A stretch of 35,353 bases of DNA from a virus. Under the pieces are notes generated by a model. It saw only the letters and a program-made list of their open reading frames with translations. It ran no database searches and had not been told where the DNA came from. The first letter of the stretch is position 1, and each line of letters opens with the position of its first letter. The position numbers and the translations under genes were made by a program. The stretch covers positions 1-35,353 of IMG/VR virus record IMGVR_UViG_3300045747_000070; one strand, 5' to 3'. Positions 21,142 through 27,350 of the stretch are shown in pieces.

Positions 21142-21262
21142 CAGGACGCTCTTCCACTAAGCTACAGCATAGTTTTGTCGATCAACTCGCGCTTCCGCTT
21201 ACACTGTGCGTCCACAGAGGTTTGATCACTATGCCAGTTGGATTCGAACCAACGTCTTCCTA
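21142..21262 (-). tRNA. Candidate circularly permuted tRNA (2)
   Basis: Transcription order is: anticodon-stem strand TAGGA (21262-21258), AGAC, T-arm GTTGG-TTCGAAT-CCAAC (21253-21237), acceptor strand TGGCATAGT (21236-21228), a 54-nt linker, acceptor strand ACTATGCTG (21173-21165), a canonical D-arm GCTT-AGTGGAA-GAGC with GG (21162-21148), G, then TCCTG (21146-21142). The acceptor strands pair over 9 bp (two G-U) and TCCTG pairs with TAGGA. No 5' half lies upstream of the T-arm: the previous tRNA's CCA is 35 nt away. No 3' half lies downstream: tRNA-Thr starts 10 nt on. The break is in the anticodon loop. The linker itself folds (GATCAA/TTGATC). Confidence 0.65.
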
Positions 21263-21297
21263 CTAATCGATACGTCGATGTTGAAACCGACGATGTT

Positions 21298-21374
21298 TGG
21301 CACGCCTAACAGGATTCGAACCTGTAATAAGAGTTTCGTAGACTCTTGTGATAATTCCATTTCACTATAGGCGC
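21298..21374 (-). tRNA. tRNA-Arg(ACG)
   Basis: Acceptor GCGCCTA/TAGGCGT, anticodon arm AGAGT-CTACGAA-ACTCT, T-loop TTCGAAT, CCA encoded. Confidence 0.9.
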
Positions 21375-21381
21375 ATAAAAT

Positions 21382-21459
21382 TGGTGCGTTCGCAGGGATT
21401 CGAACCCTGATCAGCCTGAGTAAGAGTCAGGTATAATTTGCCAGTTATACGACAAACGC
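21382..21459 (-). tRNA. tRNA-Lys(CTT)
   Basis: Acceptor GCGTTTG/CGAACGC, anticodon arm CCTGA-CTCTTAC-TCAGG, T-loop TTCGAAT, CCA encoded. Confidence 0.9.
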
Positions 21460-21590
21460 ATTGAAAACTATGTGTGGTTTTTCGAAACACCACAAAACGG
21501 TGGAAGCTTGATCCACTATCACTGTAGTCGATTTACACCCTTCGGTGCCATCCCGTAATTTAATACAGACCAGACAGCGATACTATCATT
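21460..21590 (-). ncRNA. Noncoding stretch with a 66-nt element closed by a 9-bp helix
   Basis: TATCGCTGT (21582-21574) pairs with ACAGTGATA (21525-21517), one G-U. A CACC-GAAG-GGTG hairpin lies inside. No cloverleaf recognised. Confidence 0.4.
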
Positions 21591-21665
21591 TGGCGGGCAG
21601 ACAAGGATTCGAACCCTGACCGTGCAGATTTGGAGGCTGCTGTACTACCATTATACTATCCACCC
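21591..21665 (-). tRNA. tRNA-Trp(CCA)
   Basis: Acceptor GGGTGGA/TCTGCCC, anticodon loop CTCCAAA, T-loop TTCGAAT, CCA encoded. Its 5' end overlaps the end of the methyltransferase gene by 10 nt. Confidence 0.87.
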
Positions 21666-22327
21666 ATTAAAACATTTGCAATCTGCTCTCTAGACCAGAC
21701 GCACATTTCGCGTCTCGGAAACCCTACAAGAGCATCAGCAATTCTATAAAGCGGTTCTGGAAAATTGTATGGCTTATCAAACAAATTGAGAAGCCTGAAT
21801 CCACCAGTTACAATATCAAAATTCCCATTGTAACTACCGCCAGTGATATTGTTTATCGAATCACTGAAGTGTGTCGAAGTTAGAATATATTTGATATCTG
21901 ACTTCACAAAGTTGTTCAGTGCCATGAAGATTTCTTCTTCACACAGATGAAACAAACAATCTCGACACATCCAAAGATCTGCTGATGGAAGAGCGTCGCG
22001 ACAAATATCCAAATGTTGGAACTTAGTTCTTTCATTTGCATACTGTGCGGTATGCTGTTCAATCATGTTTCCGACAATATCTCCACCAATATAATTGATG
22101 TTTGATTCTTTCAATACTAGTGGCATCCATGTCATGTCGCCACAAGGCGCATCTAGAAATGTCTGCACACCGAACTTTCCAAATACAAGCGGAAGTTCTT
22201 TCCTTAGGTTTTCAGTGTATCTGATCGTGGATCCGTCTCCACTCTTCACTGGTCCCCAAGTACCGTGATTAAAAATGTCTGTGAATGTTCTTTCAGTATT
22301 GTTCATACCACTTTTATATACAAACAT
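21656..22327 (-). CDS. Class I SAM-dependent methyltransferase-like protein
   Basis: 223 aa. Motif I is FLDAPCGDMTWMP (residues about 57-69), followed by YIGGDIVGNMI (motif II-like acidic turn) and later SADLWMCRDCLFHL with EEEIFMAL. This is a Rossmann methyltransferase pattern; the DAPCGD form occurs in phage and surface-polysaccharide associated enzymes. Substrate unknown. The frame starts with ATG at 22327; ATG at 22306 is an alternative. The gene follows tRNA-Pro and its stop lies inside the tRNA-Trp 5' end, showing tight packing. Confidence 0.8.
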   Translation of the reverse strand: MFVYKSGMNNTERTFTDIFNHGTWGPVKSGDGSTIRYTENLRKELPLVFGKFGVQTFLDAPCGDMTWMPLVLKESNINYIGGDIVGNMIEQHTAQYANERTKFQHLDICRDALPSADLWMCRDCLFHLCEEEIFMALNNFVKSDIKYILTSTHFSDSINNITGGSYNGNFDIVTGGFRLLNLFDKPYNFPEPLYRIADALVGFPRREMCVWSREQIANVLMGG

Positions 22328-22344
22328 AATTTCTCACTTTAAAT

Positions 22345-22420
22345 TGGTCAGGATGAAGGGACTCGAACTCTTAACATCAACGCCCCAAACGTTGCGCTCT
22401 ACCAATTGAGCTACACCCTG
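22345..22420 (-). tRNA. tRNA-Pro(TGG)
   Basis: Acceptor CAGGGTG/CATCCTG, anticodon arm CAACG-TTTGGGG-CGTTG, T-loop TTCGAGT, CCA encoded. Confidence 0.9.
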
Positions 22421-22429
22421 ATATGATCT

Positions 22430-22458
22430 ATTATATAGGACATTTCTTTAAATGTCAA
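22430..22458 (-). promoter_or_regulatory. Sigma70-like promoter inside the tRNA array
   Basis: Minus strand TTGACA (22458-22453), spacer of 17 starting TTTAAAGAAA, TATAAT (22435-22430), 10 nt before tRNA-Pro. Confidence 0.72.
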
Positions 22459-22464
22459 ATAATT

Positions 22465-22560
22465 TGGTCCCCGATGAAGGTAACGATCCTTCCCGTTGTC
22501 GCTAATCTGGCAACTCTCGCGGGTTTATAAAACCCACCCGCACGCCTGTGCTATCGGGGA
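22465..22560 (-). tRNA. Class II tRNA, anticodon loop TTTATAA
   Basis: Acceptor CCCCGAT/ATCGGGG, T-arm GAAGG-ATCGTTA-CCTTC (A54), long variable region, CCA encoded. Anticodon TAT by position, unexpected in a class II tRNA; identity uncertain. A GCGGGT/ACCCGC pairing could lengthen the anticodon stem. Confidence 0.6.
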
Positions 22561-22567
22561 TAAAACT

Positions 22568-22670
22568 TGGAGCATCAGGTAGGATTTGAACCTACAGAAA
22601 GATACCTTTCACATTGGATCCATGTTACTTGGTTTGAGCACACCTAAATTGCCCTCTCACTTGCCGACGC
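22568..22670 (-). tRNA. Long tRNA-like gene, identity unknown
   Basis: 103 nt. Acceptor GCGTCGG/CTGATGC pairs 7/7 with G-U, T-arm GTAGG-TTCAAAT-CCTAC, a variable-arm-like ACAT...ATGT hairpin, CCA encoded. The anticodon arm is not clear. Confidence 0.5.
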
Positions 22671-22675
22671 AAAAT

Positions 22676-22754
22676 TGGTCTGAATGGTAGGACTTGAACC
22701 TACATGATGTCCTGACTCCAAATCAGGTAGCTTTGCCAATTAGCCCACACTCAG
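22676..22754 (-). tRNA. tRNA-Pro(TGG), second copy
   Basis: Acceptor CTGAGTG/CATTCAG, anticodon arm CCTGA-TTTGGAG-TCAGG, T-loop TTCAAGT, CCA encoded. Confidence 0.85.
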
Positions 22755-22764
22755 ATAAAATAAA

Positions 22765-22939
22765 TTTGTTGAGACGTTTCGCCACCTATATTCGAAACCA
22801 TTTTTCCCTTGTAATAAAGCGCGCAGGGTTAGTGGTACGCAGTAATAGTCAATACTTGATGCAGCCGATCCCACTGGGAAACCTCATCTTTCTTGCCGCT
22901 AATTAGGCGACAGATTTCTCGACATCTACTCTCAACAAA
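22765..22939 (-). ncRNA. Structured RNA, 175 nt, closed by a 10-bp helix
   Basis: TTTGTTGAGA (22939 end) pairs perfectly with TCTCAACAAA (22765 end). It contains a D-arm-like AGAT/ATCT, an anticodon-like GTCGC-CTAATTA-GCGGC and a GTTTCG/CGAAAC hairpin beside the closing strand, with about 90 nt of extra sequence between them. It reads as a tRNA-like frame with a large insertion. Confidence 0.5.
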
Positions 22940-22942
22940 ACT

Positions 22943-23019
22943 TGGTGGGTCCAGTGGGGTACGATCCCACAGCCTTCAGATTAAAAGTCTGCTGCTCTGT
23001 CCATTTGAGCTACGGACCC
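22943..23019 (-). tRNA. tRNA-Lys(TTT)
   Basis: Acceptor GGGTCCG/TGGACCC, anticodon arm GCAGA-CTTTTAA-TCTGA, T-loop ATCGTAC (A54), CCA encoded. Confidence 0.9.
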
Positions 23020-23027
23020 AAGTAAAT

Positions 23028-23102
23028 TGGTGGAGAATATCGGTTACGCTCCGATCTGGCAATCTGCTTGCAAGGCAAATCCGTGTTCCTAGCACATTCC
23101 CC
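23028..23102 (-). tRNA. tRNA-Ala(TGC)
   Basis: Acceptor GGGGAAT/ATTCTCC, anticodon arm TTTGC-CTTGCAA-GCAGA, T-loop AGCGTAA (A54), CCA encoded. Confidence 0.87.
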
Positions 23103-23204
23103 GAAAAGGCGAGAAGGGTATCGGTGCCCTCTCAAACGGCTGACTTGGAGTAATTCTACAAGAGACACTTCCTTACACAGCAGGGCAAGCCCTGTTTTTC
23201 ATAT
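23103..23204 (-). other. Noncoding stretch with hairpins
   Basis: Contains a hairpin GAGAGGG/CCC-TTCTC region near 23110-23137 and the plus-strand terminator at 23181-23199. No minus-strand tRNA recognised. Confidence 0.35.
23181..23199 (+). terminator. Plus-strand rho-independent terminator within the array
   Basis: CAGGGC-AA-GCCCTG followed by TTTTT on the plus strand. It is opposite to all neighbouring genes, so it would block antisense transcription. Confidence 0.6.
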
Positions 23205-23290
23205 TGGTGGGTGAAGTAGGATTCGAACCTACTGAGCCGGAGGCATCAGATTTACAGTCTGGTGTAACTCGCCGTCGTTACCGTTCACCC
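23205..23290 (-). tRNA. tRNA-Tyr(GTA)
   Basis: Class II, acceptor GGGTGAA/TTCACCC, anticodon loop CTGTAAA, T-loop TTCGAAT, CCA encoded. Confidence 0.92.
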
Positions 23291-23296
23291 GAAAAT

Positions 23297-23371
23297 TGGT
23301 GGAGAATGAGGGAGTCGAACCCTCGTCAATGCGTTGCAAACGCACAGTAATAGCCATTATACTAATTCCCC
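23297..23371 (-). tRNA. tRNA-Ala(TGC), second copy
   Basis: Acceptor GGGGAAT/ATTCTCC, anticodon arm GTGCG-TTTGCAA-CGCAT, T-loop TTCGACT, CCA encoded. Confidence 0.88.
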
Positions 23372-23675
23372 GAAAACTTCCAGTTGATGCCGTTTTGAAC
23401 TGACTGGATCAGTCCCTCTTCCGTAGGCAACTACGATCATGGTTAGACTCTCGTTCATTTCGCAGCGAGTCAATCGATACATTTCTCATTGTGATAGGGG
23501 ATTTCCCTCGTATCACTACCTTATGTATCTTCTGCGCCGTGGGTCATTGCTATCGCACGGACGGGTTGCTTTTTTATTGATGGAATGCCCTTCCTCCATC
23601 ATACACGCCCCACAATTTAGTGTAATCAGTGGGATATCGTTTGACTCGCGATTACTCAGCGTAGTCGAATAAATG
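23372..23675 (-). ncRNA. Structured noncoding region of about 300 nt
   Basis: No gene. Clear helices include GATACAT/ATGTATC (about 23475-23530) enclosing a GGG-ATTT-CCC stem, GATGGA/TCCATC near 23578-23601, and CAGTT/AACTG near 23381-23402. Located just downstream of candidate permuted tRNA 3. Class unknown. Confidence 0.4.
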
Positions 23676-23746
23676 GATGGAGTCTTAGTCTTTAGACCAT
23701 CAAGCAGTATAGTTGCCCTTGCGGGATTTTAACCCACATTTCCATC
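23676..23746 (-). tRNA. Candidate circularly permuted tRNA (3)
   Basis: Transcription order is: GATGG (23746-23742), AAAT, T-arm GTGGG-TTAAAAT-CCCGC (23737-23721), acceptor strand AAGGGCA (23720-23714), A73, a 6-nt linker CTATAC, acceptor strand TGCTTGA (23706-23700), TG, D-arm GTCT-AAAGACTA-AGAC (23697-23682), T26, CCATC (23680-23676). Residue counts match standard numbering exactly at every junction, and CCATC pairs with GATGG perfectly. The acceptor pairs 5 of 7 (two G-U, inner two mismatched). The break is in the anticodon loop. The preceding tRNA's CCA ends 9 nt before the 3' half, leaving no room for a normal 5' half. Confidence 0.55.
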
Positions 23747-23755
23747 ACGTTAAAT

Positions 23756-23831
23756 TGGCTGGTAGGACAGGGATCGAACCTGTGAATACGCGATTAACAG
23801 TCGCGGCTATTACCACTCTAGTCACCTACCA
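23756..23831 (-). tRNA. tRNA-Asn(GTT)
   Basis: Acceptor TGGTAGG/CCTACCA, anticodon arm CGCGA-CTGTTAA-TCGCG, T-loop TTCGATC, CCA encoded. Confidence 0.93.
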
Positions 23832-23838
23832 ATAAACT

Positions 23839-23913
23839 TGGAGCGTCCAGCGAGAATCGAACTCGCATCATGTGCTTGGAAGGCACTCATAATAGCCTTT
23901 ATACTATGGACGC
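23839..23913 (-). tRNA. tRNA-Gly(TCC)
   Basis: Acceptor GCGTCCA/TGGACGC, anticodon loop CTTCCAA, T-loop TTCGATT, CCA encoded. Confidence 0.9.
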
Positions 23914-24465
23914 ATTAAAATGCGTGGTTCGTTCGTTGGATGCCTACACGCACTTGGTACCAATGCTATCGGATATGTCTAACCTCGGAACACCGTCGAT
24001 TTTCGGTTACTCTGCGATTCGCATCGTGAAGTTTCCAACAACTCGACCAACTCCCAATACCGCACCACTAGGTAGTATTGGCGTCTGACACCGACTGGCG
24101 AGAATACTTTGACTCTCAGCACAGCCGCATGTTTCGCCAGAATTTCACTGGCTCGTCAGAGACGTTTAAATAATGACTAGCACTTACCAAGTCGCTATGC
24201 GTCTTGGAGAACACACCCGATGGGCATGATCTAGTCTGTAGCAGAATGCTGATAGACTGGCGGCTAGTTAGCCGAATTATACGTTATGTTGTTAAAAAGC
24301 TGATCTGGAAAACTAGTTCGCAGATACCTGATATTTTAATCCCATCAGGTAGGGATAACTATTCCCTCCTTGTATGGCGGGAATAAAATAACTATGTGTA
24401 TCTCGTTTGAACATTTTCCTAATCATTTCCTAACAGTTTGAACCTAAAAATTACTCAGTCTATAC
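23914..24465 (-). ncRNA. Structured leader region of the tRNA array transcript
   Basis: About 550 nt between the promoter at 24466 and the first tRNA, with no convincing gene. It holds several strong hairpins: CCAATAC/GTATTGG (24054-24081), GCCAG-TGAAATT-CTGGC (24136-24152, T-arm-like), GGGA/TCCC near 24352-24368 and CCTGAT/ATCAGG near 24328-24350. It could contain one or more further permuted or degenerate tRNAs or a large structured RNA; no known class recognised. Confidence 0.45.
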
Positions 24466-24494
24466 ATTATATAGCAAACTTTTGTAAAAGTCAA
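24466..24494 (-). promoter_or_regulatory. Sigma70-like promoter heading the tRNA array
   Basis: Minus strand TTGACT (24494-24489), 17-nt spacer, TATAAT (24471-24466). First promoter upstream of the whole array. Confidence 0.75.
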
Positions 24495-24501
24495 GCAAAT
24501 T

Positions 24502-24723
24502 TCAGTGAAGAGTTATCTCTTTTTGTGAAATATTTGCAATTCCTAACATCATCTGTGTAGATAGGTAGACACCGAATTCATCGATGTTCAATAACTCCAG
24601 CGTCTTTGGTGCAATGTAGACAATCACATCGTCAATCATTACTTGCCATAGGCGAAGCGTATCGTTGAATCTATACAGTATCTCGTTCTCTTCTAAAACC
24701 TCTTTCAGTTCTTCAACCTTCAT
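24502..24723 (-). CDS. Hypothetical protein, 73 aa
   Basis: Small soluble protein: an acidic helical start (KVEELKEVLEENEILYRF) and a mixed C-terminus (MIDDVIVYIAPKTLELLNIDEFG). It has its own promoter at 24749-24777 and precedes the tRNA array promoter. No homologue recognised. Confidence 0.65.
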   Translation of the reverse strand: MKVEELKEVLEENEILYRFNDTLRLWQVMIDDVIVYIAPKTLELLNIDEFGVYLSTQMMLGIANISQKEITLH

Positions 24724-24748
24724 TCGATTTCCTCAACCGACAAGAATC

Positions 24749-24777
24749 ATTCTACGTGATCCTACCTTAAAAGTCAA
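24749..24777 (-). promoter_or_regulatory. Sigma70-like promoter
   Basis: Minus strand TTGACT (24777-24772), 17-nt spacer starting TTTAAGG, TAGAAT (24754-24749), 26 nt before the 73-aa gene. Confidence 0.65.
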
Positions 24778-24841
24778 GTGCCAAAAATCCTTAATATTTC
24801 AAGCACTTACAGGACCACCCTTTTCTATCAAGTACTTAGCG

Positions 24842-25195
24842 TTACTGTTCTAGATCGATATCGTCCAGATCATCATCAAAATTCACTGGTGGACGATTTT
24901 CACCACTCGCTCTATACCCGCGAATGTATCCACCCTTATCACTCTCAATCTCTTCCAGTCTGTTTCTTAATTCGTAGTAGTCCTTTAGGAACGCTTCGAA
25001 ATTACGGAAACACTTGTCGAACTTTAGATTGTATAGTTCTGTCACACCCATCAGGACATTCGAAATCTTATCCTTGTCAAAATCTGGATGTTCGATGACT
25101 GCCTCTAATAGAGTATCAAGATCTTCTGTAATGTCCCAACAATCCATGATAGATTGCTCAAGATCAAATTGCTTCATGCTTTCTTCATCACTCAT
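24842..25195 (-). CDS. Conserved phage hypothetical, acidic helical protein
   Basis: 117 aa from ATG 25195, which overlaps the upstream stop as ATGA; a longer frame starting at TTG 25258 is rejected. Predicted all-helical: LEQSIMDCWDITEDLDTLLEAVIEHPDF, then LMGVTELYNLKFDKCFRNFEAFLKDYYELR, and an acidic tail (DDDLDDIDLEQ). The first segment resembles small proteins common in T4-like cyanophages. Function unknown. Confidence 0.75.
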   Translation of the reverse strand: MSDEESMKQFDLEQSIMDCWDITEDLDTLLEAVIEHPDFDKDKISNVLMGVTELYNLKFDKCFRNFEAFLKDYYELRNRLEEIESDKGGYIRGYRASGENRPPVNFDDDLDDIDLEQ

Positions 25196-25425
25196 GACTT
25201 TACTCCAAATCCAATATCGGACGCTTCTCTGTACTTCTGTACAATCCTTTCCTTGCAAACGTAAAATTCACCATCTGGAAAGGTAAATACACCATCTTCG
25301 CTTTCGACAACATTCTTCAAAAGCCACTGGAATCTATCGTAGAGTTCATCATACGACTTAGAAAGACTATCGTACTTACGATTCTTAGATTCAATGATCT
25401 CTACAAACTCACTTACACAATTCAT
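25192..25425 (-). CDS. Hypothetical protein, 77 aa
   Basis: Start at ATG 25425 (MNCVSEFVEIIESKN), not the TTG two codons earlier. Helical N-terminal half (SKNRKYDSLSKSYDELYDRFQWLL) followed by VFTFPDGEFYVCKERIVQKY. It is translationally coupled to the next gene by ATGA overlap. No function recognised. Confidence 0.7.
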   Translation of the reverse strand: MNCVSEFVEIIESKNRKYDSLSKSYDELYDRFQWLLKNVVESEDGVFTFPDGEFYVCKERIVQKYREASDIGFGVKS

Positions 25426-25427
25426 AA

Positions 25428-25535
25428 TCAAATCCTCTTAAAGAATCCATAAATCAATATAATTACCGCAACAAGCATTGCGAATCCCAATATTACGTCC
25501 AGATGCTTCTGATACTTCTCTTTGTAATGAAACAT
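25428..25535 (-). CDS. Small membrane protein, 35 aa
   Basis: ATG 25535 to TGA 25428. A charged start (FHYKEKYQKHLD) and one membrane helix (VILGFAMLVAVIILIYGFF) ending KRI. The stop is 2 nt before the next gene's start. The promoter at 25556-25584 is immediately upstream. Confidence 0.65.
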   Translation of the reverse strand: MFHYKEKYQKHLDVILGFAMLVAVIILIYGFFKRI

Positions 25536-25555
25536 TATCTACCTCTCTGTGTAAC

Positions 25556-25584
25556 AGTATACCATACTAGTTTCTTAATAGCAA
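25556..25584 (-). promoter_or_regulatory. Sigma70-like promoter
   Basis: Minus strand TTGCTA, spacer TTAAGAAACTAGTATGG (17), TATACT (25561-25556). Confidence 0.6.
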
Positions 25585-25588
25585 GCTA

Positions 25589-26320
25589 TTAAAGAACCGG
25601 ATTTCCGCGTAGGCTGGATTCCATTGGAAAACGCTTGATCTTGAATCCATATCTTTCTAAATGCCTTCTGATGATCGATTCTGGATGAAGTCCAAATTCA
25701 CATTGGCGAACATAAAAGTTCAGATGATTGTATAGGTCACAATAGTATGACATTTCATTCTGTCCTCCTATTGCCATCAAGTCGCGAATGCCGCCATAGT
25801 GGTATTCTGGACTATCCACATTTGGACCTGTTGGAATCCAAATTTCATTATTCTCTGGTTCTATGATTGGAAATGTATGAATGTCTAAATCAAACCTGCT
25901 CAGAATAACACGCTCATAGCACACATCATTATCATTGGAGTAATTGTGTAAAAGTTCAAACCCTTGTGCCCTTCTGAAATTCTGTAAGAACACATTCTCT
26001 ATGTTCGTCTCTTCTACCCAAGTTCCATCATACGCAGTTTTGTTATTGTAAACATCGATATTCAGTCGCAGCTTTCTAAGCATTGGCAGTGTGTCGAATT
26101 CTTCTATGATACATGCCTTTGGTCTGTACATATCAAACATTTCATCCATAGAAATGTCATTGGTAAATGCATTACCCAATGCAGCAACGACATTCGATGT
26201 TGGAGTCCATGTGGAAATGAATACATCAGCATTATACTGATCTATTAAATACTTTTTTGTGTTCGCGTAGCAATCTCTTGCGCTGCGAATCTGCCCACTC
26301 AATATTAATGCTGTTCTCAT
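25589..26320 (-). CDS. Glycosyltransferase-like protein
   Basis: 243 aa, last gene of the RuBisCO-like operon. The start MRTALILSGQIRSARDCYANTKKYL and NADVFISTW are typical of a family found in capsule and lipopolysaccharide clusters. The central VILSRFDLDIHTF contains a DxD-like site (FDLD) for nucleotide-sugar and metal binding; GGIRDLMAIGGQNEM and LHPESIIRRHLE follow. It starts in an ATGA overlap with the GDPD-like gene. The donor and acceptor are unknown; it is likely to transfer the sugar made by the upstream enzymes. Confidence 0.75.
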   Translation of the reverse strand: MRTALILSGQIRSARDCYANTKKYLIDQYNADVFISTWTPTSNVVAALGNAFTNDISMDEMFDMYRPKACIIEEFDTLPMLRKLRLNIDVYNNKTAYDGTWVEETNIENVFLQNFRRAQGFELLHNYSNDNDVCYERVILSRFDLDIHTFPIIEPENNEIWIPTGPNVDSPEYHYGGIRDLMAIGGQNEMSYYCDLYNHLNFYVRQCEFGLHPESIIRRHLERYGFKIKRFPMESSLRGNPVL

Positions 26321-26751
26321 TCGTAATTTTCTGGAAAGTCAGTGCAGACACCTAATGCTTGGCTTACATCATCATCATACAATTCTGGCATGACCGCAAT
26401 GCTATTGCGAATCGGCTGATTCCCCGGAAACACCCACATATATCTTAGAGACGTAAATGTGACTGTATCAGCCTCATGCCAGAAGTAATTGAAGACAAAT
26501 GGGAATTGATAGAAGTAAAGAAGTGCGGCAACGTTCTTACAATGAATCCAGAGATTCTGCTTTCTCTTATTGAAGAATTCAAAATCTACTAGATAGTCTG
26601 GACCATCATGCCCAAGAAACAATCCATCGTCAATATACCACACATCAATTTCAACATCGTAGCCAGCAGCTAATGCTTTATCAATCTGCTCGGGTGAATT
26701 TTCAGTTTCCTTATTTCTTCCACCCATATTTCCACGATGCGAAATGACCAT
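26317..26751 (-). CDS. Glycerophosphodiester phosphodiesterase-like protein (compact)
   Basis: 144 aa from ATG 26751 (the frame is open to a TTG at 26784). It has the GDPD/PI-PLC barrel signatures ISHRGNMGG, a pair of acidic residues in YDVEIDVWYI and LFLGHDGPDY, then LWIHCKN. It is about 100 residues shorter than classical GDPDs but matches a compact family often placed in polysaccharide loci. It may hydrolyse or transfer a phosphodiester-linked group. Start lies 2 nt after the methyltransferase stop. Confidence 0.8.
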   Translation of the reverse strand: MVISHRGNMGGRNKETENSPEQIDKALAAGYDVEIDVWYIDDGLFLGHDGPDYLVDFEFFNKRKQNLWIHCKNVAALLYFYQFPFVFNYFWHEADTVTFTSLRYMWVFPGNQPIRNSIAVMPELYDDDVSQALGVCTDFPENYE

Positions 26752-26753
26752 TT

Positions 26754-27350
26754 TTATTTCTTCCACACAAATCCAACACCCCAATCGTCAGGGCAACGCT
26801 TGTCTATTACCCACTTTTCACTATCCAAGGCAGCAATGAAATCCTTTGGACCCGGATGATGATTGATATCATGCAAGCCCACAACTCCACCATCTGCAAG
26901 TAAGTTTGTGTATTCCCAATCATCCAGAACCTGATTTATCGAATGCCAACCGTCAATGAAAATAAAGTCAAACTTCTCGACACCAAAAGACTTGATAAGC
27001 CCCACATTCTTCTCGTAATCCGAGGAAGAATTTTTAATTGTGAAAACGTTCTTTTCCTTGTTGTCCAGATAGGTCTTATCATCGATGTCAATACCGACAT
27101 AGATTGTAGAGTCTAGCTTACCCTTTAAGAATGCCTGTGTAATGGAACGATCACCATTACGTGAAATACCGATTTCAAGAATTGCCTTTGCGCGATCCTT
27201 CATTTCATGAAACTTATTATCTACACCATAGTAGTTGCAGTAAGTCACTTCATCCCATGTGCAATAAAGACCCTGATCTGGATGATCTTGATCGTCATGT
27301 GTCGTGAAGCTACGAATGTCTTCCACTAAATCCTGTTGCCACTTCTTCAT
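26754..27350 (-). CDS. Class I SAM-dependent methyltransferase
   Basis: 198 aa from ATG 27350, which overlaps the RuBisCO-like stop as ATGA; the upstream ATG at 27365 is less likely. Motif I is AILEIGISRNGDRS (residues about 52-65), the acidic end of strand 2 is VGIDIDDKTY, and FDFIFIDGWHS with GGVVGLHDINH are motif IV/VI-like. The GWHS and HDI pattern fits small-molecule or sugar O-methyltransferases. I infer methylation of the operon's sugar product. Confidence 0.82.
   Translation of the reverse strand: MKKWQQDLVEDIRSFTTHDDQDHPDQGLYCTWDEVTYCNYYGVDNKFHEMKDRAKAILEIGISRNGDRSITQAFLKGKLDSTIYVGIDIDDKTYLDNKEKNVFTIKNSSSDYEKNVGLIKSFGVEKFDFIFIDGWHSINQVLDDWEYTNLLADGGVVGLHDINHHPGPKDFIAALDSEKWVIDKRCPDDWGVGFVWKK

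Noticed and set aside
14220-24465. CRISPR array, suggested by the regular repeated AAATTGG spacers
   Set aside because: The repeats are tRNA 3' CCA ends plus short AT spacers, and the units are different tRNAs.
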